This document shows, piece after piece, positions 1 to 9,958 of a DNA stretch of 64,000 nt (within the stretch, counting starts at the first letter, position 1; every line of letters begins with the position of its first letter). The position numbers and the translations under genes were made by a program. The notes under the pieces are model-generated. The model was not told the DNA's origin. It ran no database searches and was given only the letters and a program-made list of their open reading frames with translations. The DNA is taken from positions 34,649-98,648 of the forward strand of contig JAQBWH010000003.1 of assembly GCA_027624625.1 (NCBI GenBank). The letters are read 5' to 3'. This DNA is from Verrucomicrobiota bacterium. GTDB taxonomy: Bacteria; Verrucomicrobiota; Verrucomicrobiia; Chthoniobacterales; JACTMZ01.

Positions 1-1195
1 CGGTGCGGCATTGGTTGGCGAGGAGTTCGCCAACGGTGCGGACGCGGCGGCTGCCGAGGTGGTCGATATCATCGACCAGGCCCTCTTCACGCTTGAGTTC
101 GAGCAGGTGCCGGACCGCGGCAACGAAATCTTCACGGGTCATGACGCGGTTTTCGTCCGCGACATTCAGATTGAGTTTGAGGTTGATTTTATGACGCCCG
201 ACACGACCGAGATCGTATTTTTTCGGGTCGAAGAACATGCGCTTGAGCATGCTCTTGGCATTGGCCACGGTCGGTGGGTCACCGGGACGCAGCTTGCGGT
301 AGATATCCTTGAGAGCCTCTTCCTCGTTGTGCGCAGGATCCTTGCGGAGCGACTTGATGATCGTCTCGTCGGCCGAAACGTCGACCACACTCACCTTGGC
401 AATGCCGGCGGCAAGGAGGCGGGCAATGGTCGCTTTGTTCAGCGGTTCAAAAGCATTAGCCAGGACGATCTCGCCGTCCTTGATGTCTTCGACCAACACC
501 TTGCTGGCCAATTCGTCCTCGTCGAGGCGGCCGCTGAGCTTGAGGTGCTGCGGCGTGTAGAAAAGGCCGACAATATCCTTGTCGGACGGATAACCCATGG
601 CGCGCAAAAAAGTGGTGGCCAAAAATTTCCGGCGGCGCTTGCGGCGGTCCATGTAAACGTAAAGCAGGTCGTTCGTGTCGAACTGCACTTCCACCCACGA
701 CCCGCGGTCGGGGATGATGCGGAAACTGTAGAGAATTTTGCCGTTGGCATGCACGTTCGACTCGAAACAGATGCCGGGCGAACGGTGCAACTGGCTAACG
801 ATGACCCGCTCGGCGCCGTTGATGACAAAGGTACCCTGCGGGGTCATGAGCGGAAGCTCGCCCATGTAAACTTTTTCTTCCTTGGTCCCCTTCTCGTCCT
901 TGAAGCGGAACGTCACGTGCAGCGGCGCGCTGAAGGTCTCGCCTTCGCGTTGGGCCTCGAGCGAGCTCAACTTCGGAGTGCCGATGTCATAGCCCGTGTA
1001 TTCGAGAACCATCTTCTCGTCGTAGCTCGGGATGGGGAAGACTTCGCGAAAGACGGCCTCCAGGCCGGTGTTCTTGCGCTTGGAAGGGGAGACGCCTTCC
1101 TGCAGAAATTCCTTGTAGGAATCGACCTGCAGCTCGATGAGGTTGGGTGGCTCCGTGGTTTCCTTGAGTTTGCCGAAGTAGAGACGATCAGACAT
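1..1195 (-). CDS. rpoB: DNA-directed RNA polymerase subunit beta, N-terminal part (runs off window start)
   Basis: Minus-strand translation from ATG at 1195: MSDRLYFGKLKETTEPPNLIELQVDSYKEFLQEGVSPSKRKNTGLEAVFREVFPIPSYDEKMVLEYTGYDIG..., a typical RpoB N-terminus; no stop before the window edge; adjacent to rplL/rplJ. Confidence 0.95.
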   Translation of the reverse strand, partial: MSDRLYFGKLKETTEPPNLIELQVDSYKEFLQEGVSPSKRKNTGLEAVFREVFPIPSYDEKMVLEYTGYDIGTPKLSSLEAQREGETFSAPLHVTFRFKDEKGTKEEKVYMGELPLMTPQGTFVINGAERVIVSQLHRSPGICFESNVHANGKILYSFRIIPDRGSWVEVQFDTNDLLYVYMDRRKRRRKFLATTFLRAMGYPSDKDIVGLFYTPQHLKLSGRLDEDELASKVLVEDIKDGEIVLANAFEPLNKATIARLLAAGIAKVSVVDVSADETIIKSLRKDPAHNEEEALKDIYRKLRPGDPPTVANAKSMLKRMFFDPKKYDLGRVGRHKINLKLNLNVADENRVMTREDFVAAVRHLLELKREEGLVDDIDHLGSRRVRTVGELLANQCRT

Positions 1196-1438
1196 GAATA
1201 CGAATGTTGGTTGTTGCGCGGAGCGCTGGTCTATTTCCCGGTTGCGTCGAAAATGTCGGAAAGACAAAACAGCCCCACACCGGCCACTAGGGCGCGGAGG
1301 CGCCCGGATGACTCAGAGTAGGGTGTCAAGCTTTGGACAATGGTTCGACGAGATTCCCGGGACAGACTCTGCACTATGAGTGGCTCCCGGGCGGGGGTCA
1401 AGGGGAAAAATACCTTTTTTCCCGCCCGGGGAGCAGAT

Positions 1439-1819
1439 TTACTTGATTTCGACTTTGGCGCCAGCCGCCTCGACCTTTTTCTTGATCTCTTCGGCTTCTT
1501 CCTTGGTCACGCCCTCTTTGAGGGGCTTGGGAGCGCCTTCGACCAAGGCCTTGGCGTCGGCCAAGCCTAATCCGGGCACCGCAGCGCGAACCTCTTTGAT
1601 CACGGCGATTTTGTTCCCGCCAGTCTCGACGAGGATGACGTCGAAGGAGGTTTTCTCCTCTACGGGGGCAGCAGCACCGCCAGCGGCGGGCGCGGCGACA
1701 GCGGCCACCGGGGCGGCGGCACTGACTCCCCATTTTTCCTCGAGGGCTTTGACGAGTTCGGACACTTCAAGAACGGTCAGGCCGCTCAGTTGGTCCACGA
1801 TGGTTTCAATATTAGCCAT
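1439..1819 (-). CDS. rplL: 50S ribosomal protein L7/L12
   Basis: [43 protein letters not shown]...[26 protein letters not shown]. Confidence 0.97.
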   Translation of the reverse strand: MANIETIVDQLSGLTVLEVSELVKALEEKWGVSAAAPVAAVAAPAAGGAAAPVEEKTSFDVILVETGGNKIAVIKEVRAAVPGLGLADAKALVEGAPKPLKEGVTKEEAEEIKKKVEAAGAKVEIK

Positions 1820-1993
1820 ACTATCTTTCTAGCGGCCGCCTCGGCATTGCCTCTGCGGCCAGCTTCCTTGGTTGTGGTATTGTCGCGCGCCGGAGCTCCG
1901 GCGAATTTAAGACGGACTGCTGTCCGACCGACAAGGAACCGTTTCTGTTTGCTTTCCTCCGCCCGGCCACGAAGCGGCCGCACGGAAAAGTTT

Positions 1994-2515
1994 TCAGGCC
2001 GCCCCTCCCCCGGCGTCGACTTTGGCCTTGAGCACTCGAGCGAGACTCGCCCCGGGCTCGTTGAGGGTACGCACCAGCTGGCTGGCCGGCATGTTGAGCA
2101 GGCCGAGCAGCTGGGACTGCAGGACCGGCAACGGCGGCAGATCGGCCATGGCTTGGACTTGCTCGGCGGTGAGCAGGGTGTTGTCCAGGATGCCAACCTT
2201 GACCGACAGCTTTTTGAATTCGGCGGCGAACACTTTGATCACTTTCGCCGTGGCGCAAATGTCCTGCTCGCCGGTGACAATGGCCGTTTGGCCCGCGAGG
2301 GAAGCGGACATATCGGGCAGACCGAGTTCGGTCGCGGCAATGCGCAGCATGGTGTTTTTCACCACATGGCATTCGGCGCCGACCGCGTCGAGACGGGTGC
2401 GGAGCACGGCGAACTGGTCGACCTTGAGCCCGGTGTAATCGGCAACCAGGAGGAACGGCGAAGCGTCCAGCTGGTCCTTGAGATCTTTGACGATATTGGA
2501 TTTTTCGGGGCGCAT
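1994..2515 (-). CDS. rplJ: 50S ribosomal protein L10
   Basis: ORF MRPEKSNIVKDLKDQLDASPFLLVADYTGLKVDQFAVLRTRL; synteny. Confidence 0.95.
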   Translation of the reverse strand: MRPEKSNIVKDLKDQLDASPFLLVADYTGLKVDQFAVLRTRLDAVGAECHVVKNTMLRIAATELGLPDMSASLAGQTAIVTGEQDICATAKVIKVFAAEFKKLSVKVGILDNTLLTAEQVQAMADLPPLPVLQSQLLGLLNMPASQLVRTLNEPGASLARVLKAKVDAGGGAA

Positions 2516-2520
2516 GGCGG

Positions 2521-3222
2521 TCAGTTCTTGCTGAGGTTGGAAAGATCGAGCGCGATGCCCGGGGTCACGGTGGCCGCGAGGGTCACGCTGTGGATGAAAA
2601 TACCTTTGGCCGTGGGCGGACGGGACTTGGCCACCGCATCGAGCACGACACCGGCATTCTCCAGCAGGGCGTCCTCGCTGAAGGAAAACTTGCCGACCGG
2701 AACGGCGATGTTGCCATTCTTGTCGAGCTTGAACTCAACGCGTCCGGCCTTCACCTCGCCCACCGCCTTGGCGGTGTCGTCGGTCACGGTACCGGTCTTG
2801 GGATTGGGCATCAGGCCGCGCGGTCCGAGCACTTTGCCCAGCTTGCGCACCTCCGCCATGGCTGCCGGGGTGGAAATGGCTACGTCAAAATCGGAAAATC
2901 CTTCGTTGCACTTTTTGATCATGTCTTCGTAGCCGACGAACTCGGCTCCGGCCGCCTTGGCCGCTTCGGCCGCCGCACCGGAGGCGAAGACGAGAACGCG
3001 CACGGATTTGCCACTGCCGTGTGGAAGCGGCGTCGTGCCGCGGACCATCTGGTCGGACTGTTTGGGATCCACTCCCAAGTGCATCGAGAGGGTGACGGTC
3101 ATGTCGTACTTGGCCGGCGGCATGCCCTTGAGCACTTTGATTGCTTCGGCCAGCGGATATTTCCGCGCGGGATCGACGGCTTTTTTGGCCGCCTCATAAC
3201 GTTTGCTTCGGTTTTTTGCCAT
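2521..3222 (-). CDS. rplA: 50S ribosomal protein L1
   Basis: ORF MAKNRSKRYEAAKKAVDPARKYPLAEAIKVLKG...GPRGLMPNPKTGTVTDD. Confidence 0.97.
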   Translation of the reverse strand: MAKNRSKRYEAAKKAVDPARKYPLAEAIKVLKGMPPAKYDMTVTLSMHLGVDPKQSDQMVRGTTPLPHGSGKSVRVLVFASGAAAEAAKAAGAEFVGYEDMIKKCNEGFSDFDVAISTPAAMAEVRKLGKVLGPRGLMPNPKTGTVTDDTAKAVGEVKAGRVEFKLDKNGNIAVPVGKFSFSEDALLENAGVVLDAVAKSRPPTAKGIFIHSVTLAATVTPGIALDLSNLSKN

Positions 3223-3301
3223 GGTGTTTTGCAGTGCGAACGAGCATCGGGGCTCTCCTGCGGTTGTGCGGCCCGCTCGCGCGGGTCGCGGGTTGAAATT
3301 T

Positions 3302-3727
3302 TCAGGCCTCCACTTCGACGCCCATTTGACGGGCGGTGCCGGCGATGATTTTCATCGCGGCCTCGTCGTCGCGGGCATTGAGGTCGTTCCTTTTGATTTT
3401 GACGATTTCAAGGAGTTGCTTTTTGGTCAGCTTGCCGACCTTGGTTTTGTTCGGCTCCTTCGACCCGGCGGCGATCCCCGCCACTTTTTTGATCAGGACG
3501 GACGCCGGAGGCGACTTGGTGATAAAGGTGAAGGACTTGTCCTTGTAGACGGTGATGACGACCGGAAGGATGTCGCCGGCTTGCTTTTGCGTGGCGGCAT
3601 TGAACTCCTTGCAGAAGGCCATGATGTTGACGCCCTTTTGACCGAGCGCCGGGCCGACCGGCGGCGCGGGGTTTGCTTGCCCGGCCGGGATCTGCAGTTT
3701 GATCGTTCCAACAATTTCTTTAGCCAT
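3302..3727 (-). CDS. rplK: 50S ribosomal protein L11
   Basis: [46 protein letters not shown]. Confidence 0.98.
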   Translation of the reverse strand: MAKEIVGTIKLQIPAGQANPAPPVGPALGQKGVNIMAFCKEFNAATQKQAGDILPVVITVYKDKSFTFITKSPPASVLIKKVAGIAAGSKEPNKTKVGKLTKKQLLEIVKIKRNDLNARDDEAAMKIIAGTARQMGVEVEA

Positions 3728-3733
3728 AAAATT

Positions 3734-4318
3734 CTATTCCTCGCGGTCCACTTGCCAGTATTCGAGTTCGACCGGCGTTTCCCGTCCGAAAATGGTGACC
3801 GAAACACGCAGCTTGCCCCTGCCCGGGTCAACTTCCTCGACCACTCCCGTCTGACTCTGGAATGGGCCGTCCGCCACTTTGACTTTCTCGCCCACTTGGA
3901 AGGAAACCTTGGGCTTGACCGTGTCGACGCGTTCTTGGATTTGGGCCAGCATGCTCTCCACCTCGCGGGGACGCATCGGGGTCGGGCGGTCTTTCGTTCC
4001 GGCGAAGCCGATCACCCCGGGCGTGTCTTTGACGAAATACCATGTGCGATCCATCAAACCGCCCTCCTCGGTCAGAAGGTGCATATTGGCGATGATGTAG
4101 CCCGGGAAAAACTTGCGCGTGGTCTCGCTTTTCTTGCCCTGCTTGATTTCCTGCACGCGCTCGGTCGGGATGAGTACGTTGAAGACCAGATCGCCCATCT
4201 CCTCGGTTTTGAGCCGCTTCATGATGCTGTCGTAAACTTTCTTCTCCTGACCGGAGAGGACCTGCACGACAAACCATTGGTCACGCGGAGCGGGGATGCG
4301 AAGGGCGGCGATGGACAT
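3734..4318 (-). CDS. nusG: transcription termination/antitermination protein NusG
   Basis: ORF with WFVVQVLSGQEKKVYDSI and C-terminal KOW-like GEKVKVADGPFQSQTGVVEEVDPGRGKLRVSVTIFGRETPVEL. Confidence 0.95.
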   Translation of the reverse strand: MSIAALRIPAPRDQWFVVQVLSGQEKKVYDSIMKRLKTEEMGDLVFNVLIPTERVQEIKQGKKSETTRKFFPGYIIANMHLLTEEGGLMDRTWYFVKDTPGVIGFAGTKDRPTPMRPREVESMLAQIQERVDTVKPKVSFQVGEKVKVADGPFQSQTGVVEEVDPGRGKLRVSVTIFGRETPVELEYWQVDREE

Positions 4319-4330
4319 GAAAATATTTCC

Positions 4331-4546
4331 TTACGGGCGGGTCAGCCACCCGACGGTGTTGACCAGCATGAGATCGAAGAAGGCGATGTAGCCGCCCAAA
4401 ATGACCATCGCCACGATGACCACCACGGTGGAATCAGCCAGCTCCTTGTAGCGGCGGAATCCTTTTTCCTTCGGATCCCACGGCCAGGTGGCCTTGGCCA
4501 GTTCGGTGCGAACTTCGGCGATGAATGTTTTGAGTTTGCGGAACAT
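4331..4546 (-). CDS. secE: preprotein translocase subunit SecE
   Basis: MFRKLKTFIAEVRTELAKATWPWDPKEKGFRRYKELADSTVVVIVAMVILGGYIAFFDLML; position between nusG and tRNA-Trp. Confidence 0.9.
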   Translation of the reverse strand: MFRKLKTFIAEVRTELAKATWPWDPKEKGFRRYKELADSTVVVIVAMVILGGYIAFFDLMLVNTVGWLTRP

Positions 4547-4582
4547 GCGGGGAAAAGGCGGCGACCAGTGACAAAAGAAGAG

Positions 4583-4655
4583 CAGGCCAGGAGGGACTCG
4601 AACCCCCAACCGACGGTTTTGGAGACCGCTACTCTACCAATTGAGCTACTGGCCT
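4583..4655 (-). tRNA. tRNA-Trp(CCA)
   Basis: Minus-strand cloverleaf AGGCCAGTAGCTCAATTGGTAGAGTAGCGGTCTCCAAAACCGTCGGTTGGGGGTTCGAGTCCCTCCTGGCCTG; 7-bp acceptor stem AGGCCAG/CTGGCCT; anticodon CCA. Confidence 0.95.
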
Positions 4656-4673
4656 GTGCGTATCCTCCAAAGA

Positions 4674-5858
<1,185 letters not shown>

Positions 5859-5915
5859 AGTGCTTGGTGTGTTTGGTTGGTTTGAATGTTGCGAATTTTG
5901 CGCCGCGCAGGCTGG

Positions 5916-5988
<73 letters not shown>

Positions 5989-6351
5989 AAACTCCGCAAA
6001 GTGTTTTTGGGTTGATGTTTCTGTGTTGATCGCGGCCTCAAAAAAGGTGAAGCAGCCCGGGGCCGTCTCCCGCGTTTTTTCAGCGGATTTACGACCTGCG
6101 GACTGCGCGACTTTTTCGCAGCGTCCGACTTTTATGCCTCTGAAGGCGGTCCGTGTCAAAGGAGATTTTGCTTCTAGGCCGGAAAAGAGGCTCGGGAAGC
6201 TCCTACAGCCGTCCAGCCAGCGCTTCCAACCACTCCCTGAGGGAGCGGATCAGGGCGGCCCCATCTTCGGGACTGAGGCACCCGATCCGCCGAAGCACGA
6301 GCCGGGCGGACCGAAGATGTCGTGGTCGTATCCCCACCGCCGAAAGCCACC

Positions 6352-7140
6352 CTACATCTCCACGAACTCCCGAAGCCTCCGAATCGCCACCGCCCGCCCC
6401 GTAGCCTCGTCCACATCAACAACAGCCCCGCACAACAGCACCTCGCCCCCGGCTACCGGCAAGGTCGTCGGCATCCCGGTGAGAAACCGCCGCAGGATCG
6501 ACTCCTTGGTCCGGCCGAGGACGGAGTCCGCCGCCCCGCACATCCCGACATCGCAGAGGAAGGCCGTCCCGCCGGGAAAAATCTGCTCGTCCGCGGTCTG
6601 CACGTGGGTGTGGGTGCCGACCACGGCGGAGACCTTGCCGTCCAAATACCGGCCGAGCGCGATCTTCTCGCTTGTCGTTTCGGCATGGACGTCGACAAAA
6701 ATCACCTTGGTCGCCGCGCGCAGCTTCTCCACTTCCTCCATGGCGCGGTGGAACGGATTGTCCAAGGGCGGGTTCATGAAAGTCAACCCGCGCACATTGA
6801 GCACCGCGACCGGACCCTTGGCCGTGTCCAAGACCACCGACCCCGCGCCCGGCGTCCCCTCCGGATAATTACACGGGCGGAGCAGGCGCGGCTCGGTCTC
6901 AATGTAGGCCGGCAGGTCTTTTTGATCCCACACATGGTCACCCGTGGTGATCACCGTGGCCCCCGACTTGAGCAATTCGATGCACTGCTTCCCGCTGATC
7001 CCGCGACCGCCCGCGGCGTTCTCCCCGTTGACGATGGTGAAATCGACCGCCAACTCCTCCTGCAACCCCTTCAGCCGCTGGGCCAGCGCCTTGCGCCCCG
7101 GCTCCCCGACCACGTCGCCCAAAAAAAGTATCCGGATCAT
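6352..7140 (-). CDS. YmdB-family metallophosphoesterase (TIGR00282-like)
   Basis: MIRILFLGDVVGEPGRKALAQRLKGLQEELAVDFTIVNGENAAGGRGISGKQ...TGDHVWDQKDL...FVDVHAETTSEK...VVGTHTHVQTADE. Confidence 0.92.
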   Translation of the reverse strand: MIRILFLGDVVGEPGRKALAQRLKGLQEELAVDFTIVNGENAAGGRGISGKQCIELLKSGATVITTGDHVWDQKDLPAYIETEPRLLRPCNYPEGTPGAGSVVLDTAKGPVAVLNVRGLTFMNPPLDNPFHRAMEEVEKLRAATKVIFVDVHAETTSEKIALGRYLDGKVSAVVGTHTHVQTADEQIFPGGTAFLCDVGMCGAADSVLGRTKESILRRFLTGMPTTLPVAGGEVLLCGAVVDVDEATGRAVAIRRLREFVEM

Positions 7141-7234
7141 TTTGCACCGCCGATTCAACCATGGATTTCACCGATGTCACTGATGGAAAGAGCCAAGCCC
7201 GAGAAGCTTTGGGCTTATCGGACAAACCTCTGAG

Positions 7235-7333
7235 GGTAGGGACACGCGGACCTCCGGCTCGTAGAGCCATACGGCTCGGAGAGCTCGCGTGTCCGTTGGG
7301 AAAAAAGCGGACGAGCGGCCGCTCGTCCCTACC
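7235..7333. repeat. 99-bp nested palindromic (REP/MITE-like) element
   Basis: Terminal inverted repeat GGTAGGGA (7235-7242)/TCCCTACC (7326-7333); inner arms ACACGCG (7242-7248)/CGCGTGT (7286-7292); perfect 20-bp palindrome GGACGAGCGGCCGCTCGTCC (7309-7328). Confidence 0.75.
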
Positions 7334-7366
7334 TGGCCCCTCTTTGTTTCCTTCGTTGGCTTCTGT

Positions 7367-8389
7367 TCAATTCCCTTCCGTCCGGCAAAGGGCAGACTTC
7401 CGCCGCCGCCACCACCACAGCGCGGCTGCTCCCATCAACAACAACCCATAGGTCGACGGCTCGGGGACGCTGGCAACACGGAATCCCAGGGCGTTGCCCT
7501 GGTACGTGGGGTCGTCCCAGTCGCGGTAGGAAGACTGCAGGCCGCTGCTGTCGTTCTAAGAGCCCCCGCGGTAGCTCCGGGAGGAACTGATCACCGCATC
7601 GTTCCACTCATAAACGTTGCCACCTTGATCAAAAGTGCCGTAGGCACTACCGCTGTTGCTGATCACTCCGGCCTCGGTCAGGTAATTTATCGTGGTGGAG
7701 TAGTCTGTCGACTGCGTGACGGCGAAGCCTCCGACGTAGTAGTTGGCTTGGTTGGCCTCCCCGCCGATCGCGTTGCCCGGGGCGCTGTCGCTTTGCGTCG
7801 GATACACCCAATAGCCGGCATTGGTCCCGCCGCCTTTGTAATAGGCCGCTTTATACCACTGGTTTTCGCTCGGCAGAAACCACGTGGCCCCTGGATTGAC
7901 GGTGAAAATTCCGCTCGTGGCCCCGTTGAGCGTGTAAGCCCCGGTTTCGGTGCTCGCCCCATTGGTCGCGCCGTTGTTCACCCAGTTGGCAAAGCGCGCC
8001 GCATCGAACCAACTCACGTAGGTGATCGGGCGGTTGTCGCTGCCGATCACCGAGTAGCTGTAAGGACTGCTCAAAATCCCGCAGCCGCTGCGGCTGATGC
8101 CGGCGATGTTGAGATTACTCTCCATAGACGCGTTCCAAAGATTGACGATGTAGCTGTCGGAGGTCACCGAGGCCACGCTATTGAGGAAGGTTCTGTATTG
8201 ACCGATGGTCACCTCGTATTTGCCGATGGCAAAGACATCAGCCACCGCGCCATAAGTCGTTCTGTCGGCCGCATTGCCCGCATCGCTCACCGTCACCGTG
8301 TCGATGGTGACCAAGGGTGCTTGGGCGTGGGATTGGGAGGTGAGGGTGAAGACGGCAAGAACCGCCGCAAGAAGGGTGGATTTTTTCAT
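7367..8389 (-). pseudogene. SUMF1/formylglycine-generating-enzyme-like secreted protein with PEP-CTERM tail, interrupted by in-frame TAG at 7556-7558
   Basis: ORF 7556..8389 has signal peptide and SUMF1-like FAIGKYEVTIGQYRTFLNSV...PITYVSWFDAARFANWVNNG...WFLPSENQWYKAAYYKGG...GGNVYEWNDAVISSSRSYRGGS then TAG. The same frame continues NDSSGLQSSYRDWDDPTYQGNALGFRVASVPEPSTYGLLLMGAAALWWWRRRKSALCRTEGN to a TGA at 7367. Confidence 0.8.
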
Positions 8390-8715
8390 GGTTCGATTTT
8401 GTTTGTGGGTGAGGCCGTGGGGTTCGCCGACAAAACTGCAGCGTCACTAAGAATCAAGGCTCACGGCCGCGGAGCCCCCATCTTGACGACATTATCATTT
8501 TGTCGCCCCCCCCCCTGCGTCCGTGCAAGTAGAAAAATCAAAAATGGCAGAATTGTTGTAAAGTCCAACTACGGTTTTCATCAACGTCAATGATGGAGAC
8601 GGCCGTCCGGACATCCTCATTCATCAGTGGAATCCGTGTAATCCGTGGTCAAAATTCCCCCTCACCACCATTGATTTCCACCGCACATCCGCCGACATTC
8701 CTCGCTTCCGCCGCC

Positions 8716-9900
8716 ATGCTATACGTCCGCACCGCTCTCTTCCTCCTCCTGCTCGCCACCGGCGCGGCCGCGCAAAAACTCACCCCGCTCGCCCCACGGC
8801 CCGATTGGTCATCACTCGACAAATTCCAAGGCACGATCACCAAGCAAGAGTTCACCCGTCTGCTCACGCAGGTCTACGCGCCGCGTGGGGCGTGGCAGGA
8901 AGCTTTCACCATAACGGATAACCACGCCACGGTTGCCACGGGAAGCGGACAGCCGCCATTCCGTCTCGAATTCGCTCCGGCCGCGGCCGGCGCCAAACCC
9001 GTGCCGCGTTATTGGCAACCGCGCAACAGCCTCCGCGGAATGCGCATCGCCCTCGACCCAGGCCATCTCGGCGGCGAGTGGGCCCGCATGGAGGAAAGGT
9101 GGTTCCAAATCGGCGAGAACAAGCCCGTGATTGAAGGGAATATGGTGCTCGAGGTGGCCGAGTTGCTCCAAAAAGAACTCGAGCGCCGCGGGGCCAAAGT
9201 CGTGCTCCTCCGCACGAGTAGCAAACCCGCAACCAACCTGCGCCCGGAAAAGCTCCGCACCTCCGCCGTCGCTTCCCTCCGCGAGCGTGGTCGGCCGGTC
9301 AATCCGGCCAGTCTCAAGGCCGAAAGCGAACGCCTTTTTTACCGCACCGCAGAAATCCACGCCCGTGCGCGCCTGGTCAACCAGCGTTACAAGCCGGACC
9401 TCGTGCTCGCCCTCCACTTCAACGCCGAAGCGTGGGGCAACCCGGCCCGCCCCACGCTGACCGACCTCAATCACCTCCACCTTCTGATCAGCGGTTGCTA
9501 TTCCGCGCGCGAACTCGAATACGACGACCAGCGCTACGACCTGATGGTCAAACTGCTCAACCGCTCTTTTGACCAAGAGGTCGGGGTCTCCCGTGCCGTG
9601 GCGCAAGGCATGGCCCGCGCCACCGGACTCCCAGCCTACACTTACACGGGCGACACCGCGATCAAGGTCGGCAGTTCCCCCTACGTCTGGGCCCGCAATC
9701 TTCTGGCCAACCGCCTCTTCGAGTGCCCCGTGGTCTACCTCGAGCCCTACGTGATGAACAACCGGGAGGTCCACCACCGGGTCCAACTCGGCGACTACTC
9801 CGGCCGCCGCAAGATCAACGGCACCCCGCGCGAAAGCATCTACCGCGAATACGTCCGCGGCGTGGTCGACGGCCTCGCGGCCTATCACGGTCGGCCTTGA
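8716..9900 (+). CDS. N-acetylmuramoyl-L-alanine amidase (Amidase_3 family)
   Basis: Signal peptide MLYVRTALFLLLLATGAAAQ; GMRIALDPGHLGGEWARMEERWFQ...VLEVAELLQKELERRGAKVVLLR...DLVLALHFNAEAWG. Confidence 0.85.
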   Translation: MLYVRTALFLLLLATGAAAQKLTPLAPRPDWSSLDKFQGTITKQEFTRLLTQVYAPRGAWQEAFTITDNHATVATGSGQPPFRLEFAPAAAGAKPVPRYWQPRNSLRGMRIALDPGHLGGEWARMEERWFQIGENKPVIEGNMVLEVAELLQKELERRGAKVVLLRTSSKPATNLRPEKLRTSAVASLRERGRPVNPASLKAESERLFYRTAEIHARARLVNQRYKPDLVLALHFNAEAWGNPARPTLTDLNHLHLLISGCYSARELEYDDQRYDLMVKLLNRSFDQEVGVSRAVAQGMARATGLPAYTYTGDTAIKVGSSPYVWARNLLANRLFECPVVYLEPYVMNNREVHHRVQLGDYSGRRKINGTPRESIYREYVRGVVDGLAAYHGRP

Positions 9901-9958
9901 CCGCAGTGAAAAATCCATCCGTGCCATCCGCGATATCCGTGGTTAAAAATTCGGGCTG

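Noticed and set aside
1790-2932. 380-aa plus-strand ORF opposite rplJ/rplA
   Set aside because: Antisense shadow ORF spanning three real genes and the rplJ-rplL spacer
8500-8515. Homopolymeric C run (GCCCCCCCCCCT)
   Set aside because: Intergenic; could be phase-variable in principle but no ORF crosses it, and length may be a sequencing artefact
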